Of a DNA stretch of 5,314 bases, positions 1 through 5,314 are shown one piece after another. The stretch spans positions 1-5,314 of the forward strand of contig LUZV01000228.1 in the NCBI GenBank assembly GCA_001603765.1, in the 5' to 3' direction. Numbering within the stretch: the stretch's first letter is position 1; the number at the start of each line of letters is the position of its first letter. The DNA is from Anaerolineales bacterium Chloro_02 (lineage in GTDB: Bacteria; Chloroflexota; Anaerolineae; Anaerolineales; Anaerolineaceae). Made by a program: the position numbers and the translations under genes. Under the pieces are notes generated by a model. That model had not been told where the DNA came from and made no database searches. It was given only the letters and a program-made list of their open reading frames with translations.

Positions 1-406
1 GTTTCCAATTGCCGGCGTATTTCACCCAGCAGGGTTTGCCTCCACCCCATATCTTTTGGGCAATCAAACCAATCATGCTGATCCCCGCCGGACAACGCAC
101 ATGAATGGCATCTGCTGCGCTGATTTCACGCCTCATGATTGCCAGCCAGGTCGGAATTTGACCCAAAATGGCAAGTTTCTCGCCAATGCCATCTCCGCCC
201 GCGGGCGCCACAGGCACAAAACGAATCGCCGCGTTTTGATAGGGAAGAGAGCTTTCTGGAGGCGCCCCGGAATATAACGGAGCGAGATGAACCAATTCGC
301 TAAACAGGCCCGCCAATTGGTCCAGTTCCCGCGCGGTAGAGCCCCAGGCTGAAAGCACGCCATCCTGTAGGTAATGTGGGGTGTGTGATATCACCAAGAG
401 CCGCAT
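1..406 (-). CDS. GT4-like glycosyltransferase, N-terminal part only (3' end beyond left edge)
   Basis: The first 135 residues of a glycosyltransferase are visible; the frame runs open off the left edge. The protein begins MRLLVISHTPHYLQDG, a beta-strand followed by a loop as at the start of a GT-B N-terminal Rossmann domain. Near residues 99-109 it reads ADAIHVRCPAG and near 127-134 WVKYAGNW. This 'vR.P ... kYaGnW' pattern is familiar from GT4-like enzymes in exopolysaccharide clusters. The donor-binding C-terminal domain (KG and E-x7-E motifs) would lie outside, so family membership rests on the N-terminus and on context. The ATG at 404-406 follows the stop of the upstream gene by one base (TAA-A-ATG). 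An AAAGGG at 415-420 sits 8 nt upstream as ribosome binding site. It is last in the visible part of the operon and is probably translationally coupled. Donor and acceptor are unknown. Confidence 0.8.
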   Translation of the reverse strand, partial: MRLLVISHTPHYLQDGVLSAWGSTARELDQLAGLFSELVHLAPLYSGAPPESSLPYQNAAIRFVPVAPAGGDGIGEKLAILGQIPTWLAIMRREISAADAIHVRCPAGISMIGLIAQKIWGGGKPCWVKYAGNWK

Positions 407-407
407 T

Positions 408-1562
408 TTAATCGCCCTTTAGCAAACGCTCAAAGAAACGTAAATATTCATCCCCAACTTGCTCCCAGGTGTGCTCGCTGATCGCCCGGGTATAGGCTGT
501 GTCCGCTAACGTTTGCCGCAAAATCGGTGAACTCATCAATTTCTTAACCGCCTCAGCAATCGGCTCGACCTCGCCCTGAGGTACATGCAGCCCTGTTTCA
601 CCATCCTGAACGGCTTCAGCCAGCCCGGAGTTGTCGCTAACGAGGCTCGCTTTTCCGCACAGCGCCGCTTCTATCACCGCGATGCCGTATCCCTCAAAGT
701 CGCCATTTCTCAGCTGACGACTGGTCATGATGAACAAATCGCAGGCATTATATAGCCGCAAAAGAGTCTCCTGGCTCACCCTACCCCAAAACCGAATTTG
801 CTCCAGGACGCCCAACTCCACCGCGAGCGCCTCAAGCTCATCTCGTTGGGCTGGCAAACCTGCCATCCAATAGACGACATTTGGATGTTTCTTCAAGATT
901 TCAGGCAGGGCTCGAATAACCAGCTCCTGACCTTTGCGCGGCGAAACATTACCAACCGTCAGGAGCACAAATTGGTCCTCAACGCCGTTTGCTTTCCGAA
1001 AAGTCGCTACGCCATCGGAAGGAAGTGGGTGAAAGAAATGCGCGTCTGCGCCATTATGGATCACAACCGTTCTTGGTTTGGTGATCCCCAGCGAAATCAT
1101 TCTTGCGCGGGTGTAGTCACTGACGCACACAGCCGCGTCCGCCCGGTTGCACGCGATCCGCGTGATGATAGATGCGATTCCAAACCTCGTCCCAAACTCC
1201 GTTCCATGCCCCACCACCACCCACGGGATGCGCTTTCCGCGTAGAACTGAAGCTGCGAGCCAGATCGATCGCCCGCCGGAAACCAAAACGATATCGGGCT
1301 TAAAATCAAATATCGCGTGATTCAGACCTTTGGCGCGATTGACTGCTTTGTCAATGGAATTCTTTCCACCCGAAAGATTGACAATCGAAAAGGTCTGCAG
1401 GCTGTTGAAAGCGGAAACCTCATCAGCCGCGGCATAATCCTGCGGCGAAAGCACCCTAACCGGATGCCCTTGCGCCGAAAAATACCTCGCCAGTTGATAA
1501 GCGTGGGTTCCAATTCCCCCTGGTCCAGGCGGGAACTCAGAGCTAAAAATCAGTATCCGCAT
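408..1562 (-). CDS. Glycosyltransferase family 4 (PimB-like GT-B fold)
   Basis: A complete 384-residue retaining glycosyltransferase of usual GT4 length. The N-terminal acceptor-side domain opens with MRILIFSSEFPPGPGGIGTH, whose glycine-rich loop (GGIGTH, residues 15-20) is typical of GT4. HGTEFG (119-124) and HNGAD (169-173) follow. The C-terminal GT1/GT4 donor domain holds GNVSPRKG (204-211), with R209/K210 as likely phosphate contacts. It also holds the E-x7-E motif in FEGYGIAVIEA (289-299; E290 and E298). There is no signal peptide or membrane segment, so it is cytosolic or peripheral at the inner membrane. The overall pattern resembles phosphatidylinositol mannosyltransferase PimB-type enzymes, but that likeness does not fix the sugar. 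The start is the ATG at 1560-1562. A TTG one codon earlier would leave only 4 nt to the strong GGGAGG at 1570-1575, whereas the ATG leaves 7. The ATG shares one base with the upstream stop (TGATG). Confidence 0.93.
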   Translation of the reverse strand: MRILIFSSEFPPGPGGIGTHAYQLARYFSAQGHPVRVLSPQDYAAADEVSAFNSLQTFSIVNLSGGKNSIDKAVNRAKGLNHAIFDFKPDIVLVSGGRSIWLAASVLRGKRIPWVVVGHGTEFGTRFGIASIITRIACNRADAAVCVSDYTRARMISLGITKPRTVVIHNGADAHFFHPLPSDGVATFRKANGVEDQFVLLTVGNVSPRKGQELVIRALPEILKKHPNVVYWMAGLPAQRDELEALAVELGVLEQIRFWGRVSQETLLRLYNACDLFIMTSRQLRNGDFEGYGIAVIEAALCGKASLVSDNSGLAEAVQDGETGLHVPQGEVEPIAEAVKKLMSSPILRQTLADTAYTRAISEHTWEQVGDEYLRFFERLLKGD

Positions 1563-3196
1563 CAATCAACCTCCCAATCGCAATCCGGAATTTTGGGAAA
1601 TTCCACCAACATCAACCGGGCAGTTTCCGCGCGCTGCCGCGTGATTTGGATGCTCCTGGGCAAGGATAAAGTGGCTATTACTGCCTTAATCATCTGCTTC
1701 CAGATAGATCCCTTAATGATAAACGTTCCCAGTACGTCAATCCACATTCTTTCGAGGATTTGTCTGGTTGAAAAGTAGCGCTCGCAAAGGTAAAGATCCG
1801 AAACAGTTGGCAATTGAACTGCGAAGAGCTGGCTGCGCGAAGATGCGTAAGTGTTGACCCTGGCGCCGTGCTCCCTCAATCCGCCCATCGGGGCATGATG
1901 ATGCAAAACCTTTGTTTCGGGGTTGATTACCAGGTTTTCTCCTTGAAGGTACAGCCGCATACCCAGGTCATGATCGGCCCTTTGCCCATGGTCATATGCC
2001 AGATCAAAAAGACCCGATTTGCATAAGATGCTCTTACGGATTAATGTATTATTGGTTGGAAACACATCGCTTATTCTCGCGAAACGAAAATCTGAAGGAA
2101 GCTCCCCGGCGCCCATCTCCACTGCGACCCCGTTTGAAATATCCGTTTGATAGCGCGCGAGAGCTTCTAGATGCCCTTGTATCAGATCTGGCTCAATTTC
2201 ATCGTCATCATCCAGAAACAAAATAAACTCACCCACAGATTTCTGAATGCCGAAATTTCTGGAGGAGCACTGCCCTGCCTGATCAAGATAAAACCACCGG
2301 ACAGGCAGGTCAGTAAACTCTTTTTCCAACTCAGGGTCTCTCTCAGCCAGTGGGCTTTGGTCGACAACCAGGATTTCGAGAGGTTGGGCCGTTTGCGAGC
2401 GCAGCTGGTCCAAGACCACACGCAAGTACGGATAACGGCGCAAGGTTGGGATAAGCACGCTGACCTTTCCAGAAACCGGCTGAAGCAGTGCATATTCCGC
2501 GCGTCTGAACGGCAAAGACTCCTCAGGCTGCGCTTGCCTATGCGCATGGCGCCAGGCGCGAATCAGTTCGACTGGTTTGGCAAATCTGGTCAAACAACCG
2601 CGCAGCGCCGCCCATCGCAGCCATTTCTCACCAAAACAAAACTTTATGAACAAAAGCTGATCGTTGAGGGAGATATCCACCTTTGGCTTGTCAATATTCG
2701 CGCCCAAAAGGCTGGGCACATGCCGGATGAATGCACCTTTTCGAATGTAACGAAAACCGAGCTCGAGACCAGCTGCCTCAAGCGATTCGAACGCTGCGGA
2801 AGGTCCGCCCAATTGGCTTAAAACCTCGGTCCTAATTAAGCAGGCGCGCAGCGAAAGTCGCCAGGAAGTAGCCTCAATAGAGCTGTCCGGGTCGCGGTTG
2901 AGCATCCAGGTTGGGGCTGCGAAATCTATCATCTCCGGTTTGCCTTCCAGCCCCAGAGCCAGCCCGGCGTGCCAACAATCCGATGCGGTGCCAAGCAATG
3001 TTAACAGGAGCTGCTTGTCTGGCCGACCTAATCCGCTGTCCCAAAATAACCAGGCATCCGCGGGGTTGGTCGACAGGTTCTCAGAAATGAGAGTACTGAT
3101 TGCCTTAACTTTTGGCGGACATGAGAACACTTGCCCCAAGTCCCAAGGTGTAGACGTCGCATTTTCAGATAGCAACACAAGGTGTATTGATGTCAT
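1562..3196 (-). CDS. GT2 family glycosyltransferase with extra degenerate GT-A-like N-terminal domain
   Basis: A 544-residue protein, long for a GT2 enzyme. Residues about 245-440 form a clear GT-A domain: VSVLIPTLRR (245-254), VVDQSP (277-282), and the metal/nucleotide-binding acidic run FLDDDDEIEPD (327-337). Next come the acceptor-side TNNTLIRKS (381-389), a likely catalytic-base region ADHDLGMR (407-414), and a histidine cluster H432-H434. It should transfer a sugar from a nucleotide-sugar donor to a growing glycan, probably with inversion. Residues about 40-165 look like a second, degraded GT-A domain without a proper acidic motif (see findings). Residues 170-240 are a basic, tryptophan-containing linker. 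The C-terminal ~100 residues are helical without a convincing membrane span. The ATG at 3194-3196 is chosen because it overlaps the upstream stop as ATGA. A GTG nine codons earlier has its GGAG only 2 nt away. The ribosome site of the chosen ATG (AAAGAG, 3202-3207) is weak, so coupling probably drives translation. Substrate unknown. Confidence 0.92.
   Translation of the reverse strand: MTSIHLVLLSENATSTPWDLGQVFSCPPKVKAISTLISENLSTNPADAWLFWDSGLGRPDKQLLLTLLGTASDCWHAGLALGLEGKPEMIDFAAPTWMLNRDPDSSIEATSWRLSLRACLIRTEVLSQLGGPSAAFESLEAAGLELGFRYIRKGAFIRHVPSLLGANIDKPKVDISLNDQLLFIKFCFGEKWLRWAALRGCLTRFAKPVELIRAWRHAHRQAQPEESLPFRRAEYALLQPVSGKVSVLIPTLRRYPYLRVVLDQLRSQTAQPLEILVVDQSPLAERDPELEKEFTDLPVRWFYLDQAGQCSSRNFGIQKSVGEFILFLDDDDEIEPDLIQGHLEALARYQTDISNGVAVEMGAGELPSDFRFARISDVFPTNNTLIRKSILCKSGLFDLAYDHGQRADHDLGMRLYLQGENLVINPETKVLHHHAPMGGLREHGARVNTYASSRSQLFAVQLPTVSDLYLCERYFSTRQILERMWIDVLGTFIIKGSIWKQMIKAVIATLSLPRSIQITRQRAETARLMLVEFPKIPDCDWEVD
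1570..1575 (-). promoter_or_regulatory. Shine-Dalgarno site of the PimB-like GT4 gene
   Basis: GGGAGG on the minus strand lies 7 nt before the ATG at 1560-1562, inside the last codons of the GT2 gene. It is the strongest ribosome binding site in the window. The spacing decides for this ATG over the TTG one codon upstream. It suggests this gene can be translated efficiently on its own as well as by coupling. Confidence 0.75.
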
Positions 3197-4428
3197 AGAA
3201 GCTCTTTGAAGAACCTTTCCCACTTCTCCAACTGCTGCTCAAGTTGGAAGAGCGATTTCACCCGCGCCTGCCCGGCGGAGCCCATCTTCTGCCGAAATGA
3301 AGGGTCGCGCGCCAAGAGAGCCATCTTCTCTGCCATCGCTTGCGGGTCGCGCCGTGGGACGACAAAACCGCTCACGCCATCCGCTATGTTTTCTCTCAAG
3401 CCGTCTGCATCAGAGCAAACCACCGGCACCCCCACCGCCTGCGCCTCGATCACCGCGTTGCAAAAGCCTTCAGAGACTGACGAATGCAGAAAAATATCCG
3501 CCTCCAAATAGCGAGCCATCACCTTATCATGCGGCAGTGAGCCGAAAAACTCAACATACCCTTCTAACCCCAATTGATGGCGGGCAAAATAGAGCGCGTC
3601 GCGAGTTGCGCCCTCTCCGATCACCTCATAAAGACAATCCACACCCATATCTTTAAGGTTTTTTATTGCCGACAGCGCAAACTCATAACCTTTTTTCCAT
3701 TCCAGCCGTCCCACACTTAGAATTCTAATCGGCTTGCCTGGTTCGCCAGTTGCCTGAGAAACCCGCGGCTCAGCCCCCTCAACCAAACTCAAATCAATTG
3801 CGGGAGAGATAAGGCTGCGCGGCATATCAGCAGGGCATCCTCGCCGCAGCGCGCGCTGCCATAAATCTTCGCCAAGGAAATGGCAGGCGTCAGCTTTTTC
3901 CCAGACGGTTTTGTAGTAATCCGCCTGGTCGAGCCCGGAAAAATTCAAATCATAACCGCGAAAGCTCACGCTGAGTTTGCAGCCTAACAAGTCTTTCAGG
4001 TAGGTCTTTCCAACCGCGATTGCGCCAAATTCAAAATGGATCCCATCCGGTTTGAGACAAATGAGTTCCAGATCAAGATAATACCTTTTAAATATGCCCC
4101 AGCCAAAACGCTTGAACCCATCACTTAGATATTTCCATGTTGTTCGCGGCGCGCTGATAAAGCCGCGAGCCAGCGCTGGCAGCATCAGCATTCCAGCCAG
4201 CCATTTCGCTCTAACGGTCCAGGCGCGGTGGACACGCTTCCTGAGGTTGACGTCAGCCTGCAGCTGCGGGAATTTCGCCCAGTCCTCAGGATCGCTTTCG
4301 TAGCACACCAGGTGCGCGTCCCAACCGCGATTCACCAAGCCCTCAAATTTTGAAACAATGAAGGTTTCTGAAGCGCGCGGAAAAGCGGGCACAATCAGGA
4401 CAATTCGTTTGGTTTTCAATTTACTCAC
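3193..4428 (-). CDS. Glycosyltransferase family 4 (colanic acid/exopolysaccharide type)
   Basis: A complete 411-residue GT-B enzyme. The N-terminal motif FPRASETFIVSKFEGL (residues 16-31) is the 'FP..SETFI' signature of GT4 enzymes in colanic acid and other exopolysaccharide clusters (WcaL/AmsK-like). HFEFG (131-135) and SFRGYDL (155-161) match the usual 'HaHFG' and 'FHGyD' blocks of that group. The donor domain has SVGRLEWKKGYEF (238-250), with R241 and K246 as likely phosphate ligands. SEGFCNAVIEA (319-329) carries the E-x7-E pair E320/E328. It is predicted to add a sugar, with retention, to a lipid-linked oligosaccharide at the cytoplasmic face of the membrane. The start is set at the GTG at 4426-4428, 5 nt after AGGTGA (4434-4439), overlapping the upstream gene's end by 8 nt. 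An in-frame TTG at 4465-4467 would add 13 residues that do not resemble a family N-terminus. Its C-terminal half is paralogous to the next gene upstream. Exact sugar not determinable. Confidence 0.93.
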   Translation of the reverse strand: MSKLKTKRIVLIVPAFPRASETFIVSKFEGLVNRGWDAHLVCYESDPEDWAKFPQLQADVNLRKRVHRAWTVRAKWLAGMLMLPALARGFISAPRTTWKYLSDGFKRFGWGIFKRYYLDLELICLKPDGIHFEFGAIAVGKTYLKDLLGCKLSVSFRGYDLNFSGLDQADYYKTVWEKADACHFLGEDLWQRALRRGCPADMPRSLISPAIDLSLVEGAEPRVSQATGEPGKPIRILSVGRLEWKKGYEFALSAIKNLKDMGVDCLYEVIGEGATRDALYFARHQLGLEGYVEFFGSLPHDKVMARYLEADIFLHSSVSEGFCNAVIEAQAVGVPVVCSDADGLRENIADGVSGFVVPRRDPQAMAEKMALLARDPSFRQKMGSAGQARVKSLFQLEQQLEKWERFFKELL

Positions 4429-5314
4429 GAAGTTCACCTGTGCGATCGGAACTACGCGCGGAATCAAATAAGGCTATAAACGCCTCAATCTGATCTTCCA
4501 GACGAAACTCCTCCTGAGCTCTTTTCCTGGCGGCTGCGCCCATTTTCCGCCGCAAGTCAACGTCAACCGCCAATTTTCGCAGCGCTTCCGCCATCAATTT
4601 GGGCTCTCTTGCGGGCAGCACGAAACCTTCCACCCCATTGTTCACTGCTTCGCGCACACCACCGCAATCACTGGTCACAACGCACAACCCGCAGCTCATC
4701 GCTTCCAGCACGGAGTTGGGCAATCCCTCACTCAAGCTGGCGAAAACAAAAACATCTGCCAACTGCAGCTGCTGACGCACCTTTTCGGGTGAGAGCTTTC
4801 CATGCAAGATCACCTGACCCTCAAGATTTAGGTCCAGGGCTGTATACAAAATCCGGCTGCGTTCATATCCATCGCCGATAATATGCAGTTCAAACGGAAT
4901 CCCCATATCACGCAGATATGCCGCTACCATTATCAAATATTCATAGCCTTTCACCCAAACAAGCCCACTGGTTGTGACCAATCGCAAAACATCGCACGGT
5001 TCTTTCGCGGTCGTTGGGGTGAAATATCCGGTATCCACAGCAGGATGGATTACGACAGCCTTATTCGGATCCATTCCGTACTGTCTGGCTTCTTCAAAAA
5101 TATCCCACGAAACGCAGTGCACCGCATCAGCCCCGAGGAGTGTCTTCCTCAGCTCTGCCGTATAGATTTCCTGCCCTTTCTGGTGAGGTCGGATGTTCAC
5201 CTGGCTCCCGCGGCACGAAATCACGATCGGCATTCCGGATTCGAAAAGTCCGGCATAATCAATCGCGGCTGAGTTCCAGGGGAAGTAAATTACATCCCAT
5301 TTTTGAAGGGTAAA
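4421..5314 (-). CDS. Glycosyltransferase family 4, partial (5' end beyond right edge)
   Basis: The visible part is 297 residues plus a TAA stop. The reading frame stays open from the ATG at 5231-5233 to the right edge (27 more codons, including KWDVIYFPWNSAAIDYAGLF). That ATG is therefore internal, and the gene's N-terminal ~80-120 residues lie outside. The visible part contains the end of the N-terminal GT-B domain with SCRGSQVNIRPHQKG (33-47 from the edge) and VIHPAVD (88-94). The complete donor domain follows, with LVWVKGYEYL (118-127) and the E-x7-E pair E196/E204 in SEGLPNSVLEA (195-205). It should be a retaining, nucleotide-sugar-dependent enzyme at the cytoplasmic membrane face. The position usually held by a conserved arginine in 'GRLxxxKG' is glycine here (see findings). 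Its last 8 nt overlap the start of the next GT4 gene, to which its C-terminal half is clearly similar. Sugar specificity is unknown. Confidence 0.92.
   Translation of the reverse strand, partial: FTLQKWDVIYFPWNSAAIDYAGLFESGMPIVISCRGSQVNIRPHQKGQEIYTAELRKTLLGADAVHCVSWDIFEEARQYGMDPNKAVVIHPAVDTGYFTPTTAKEPCDVLRLVTTSGLVWVKGYEYLIMVAAYLRDMGIPFELHIIGDGYERSRILYTALDLNLEGQVILHGKLSPEKVRQQLQLADVFVFASLSEGLPNSVLEAMSCGLCVVTSDCGGVREAVNNGVEGFVLPAREPKLMAEALRKLAVDVDLRRKMGAAARKRAQEEFRLEDQIEAFIALFDSARSSDRTGELRE
4434..4439 (-). promoter_or_regulatory. Shine-Dalgarno site deciding a GTG start
   Basis: AGGTGA on the minus strand lies 5 nt before the GTG at 4426-4428, within the end of the upstream GT4 gene. It supports a GTG start with an 8-nt overlap (GTGAGTAA). 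The longer TTG-initiated reading is less likely because it lacks a comparable site. Confidence 0.6.

Noticed and set aside
133..363. 76-codon minus-strand open frame near the left edge
   Set aside because: It is out of frame with the GT4-like gene that starts at 406 and runs through the left edge. The latter has the family-like N-terminus and a properly spaced ribosome site.
798..1778. Two plus-strand open frames of about 150 codons (798-1244 and 1317-1778)
   Set aside because: Both are antisense to the PimB-like GT4 and the end of the GT2 gene. Their compositions are arginine-, serine- and cysteine-rich, as typical of shadow frames, with no family likeness.
2182..2547. 121-codon minus-strand open frame inside the GT2 gene
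   Set aside because: It is a different frame of the same strand through the GT2 catalytic domain. The in-frame GT-A motifs belong to the 544-residue protein, and I see no sign of a frameshift.
2171..2821. 216-codon open frame on the plus strand
   Set aside because: It lies wholly antisense to the GT2 gene, whose conserved motifs are unmistakable. Its translation has no recognisable domain, and it has no operon context on that strand.
4429..4467. 13-residue N-terminal extension of the SETFI-type GT4 from a TTG
   Set aside because: It would require a 47-nt overlap with the upstream gene and a rarer start. The GTG at 4426-4428 has AGGTGA at proper spacing and puts the first beta-strand (RIVLIVPAF) near the N-terminus, as usual in the family.
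5231..5233. ATG as the true start of the rightmost GT4 gene
   Set aside because: The frame is open for 27 more codons to the window edge and encodes family-like sequence (DVIYFPWNSAA). A start here would remove most of the N-terminal GT-B domain.

Overview
This window is a slice through a bacterial polysaccharide or glycoconjugate biosynthesis locus. It is almost 100% coding, and every supported gene lies on the minus strand. Five glycosyltransferase genes follow one another with no real intergenic space. In transcription order (right to left) they are: a GT4 enzyme whose 5' end lies beyond the right edge (4421-5314), a complete GT4 enzyme of the 'SETFI' colanic-acid/exopolysaccharide type (3193-4428), a 544-residue GT2 protein with an unusual N-terminal half (1562-3196), a complete PimB-like GT4 enzyme (408-1562), and the N-terminal 135 residues of another GT4-like enzyme cut by the left edge (1-406).

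The junctions are very tight: an 8-nt overlap, a 4-nt ATGA overlap, a 1-nt TGATG overlap and a 1-nt gap. This indicates one polycistronic message with translational coupling. No promoter, terminator, RNA gene, repeat, mobile element or CRISPR array was seen, and there is no non-coding stretch longer than 1 nt, so the operon promoter must lie beyond the right edge. Three of the gene starts are shorter than a longest-ORF reading would give. They are placed from Shine-Dalgarno spacing and stop/start overlap.

Working model (inference): the enzymes act one after another at the cytoplasmic face of the membrane, adding sugars from nucleotide-sugar donors to a lipid-linked or cell-surface glycan such as exopolysaccharide, capsule or O-antigen. 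Donor and acceptor sugars cannot be read from the sequence. No flippase, polymerase, chain-length regulator or nucleotide-sugar synthesis gene is in the window; these would be expected in the flanks.

The organism is a bacterium of roughly balanced GC content that uses Shine-Dalgarno signals and ATG/GTG starts. The protein style is reminiscent of environmental Chloroflexota (Anaerolineae-like) or cyanobacterial exopolysaccharide loci, but that is an impression and not an assignment. The window is mostly an ordinary glycosyltransferase cluster. The most interesting point is that the GT2 gene appears to carry a second, degenerate GT-A-like domain at its N-terminus. A lesser one is the loss of a usually conserved donor-binding arginine in the rightmost GT4.
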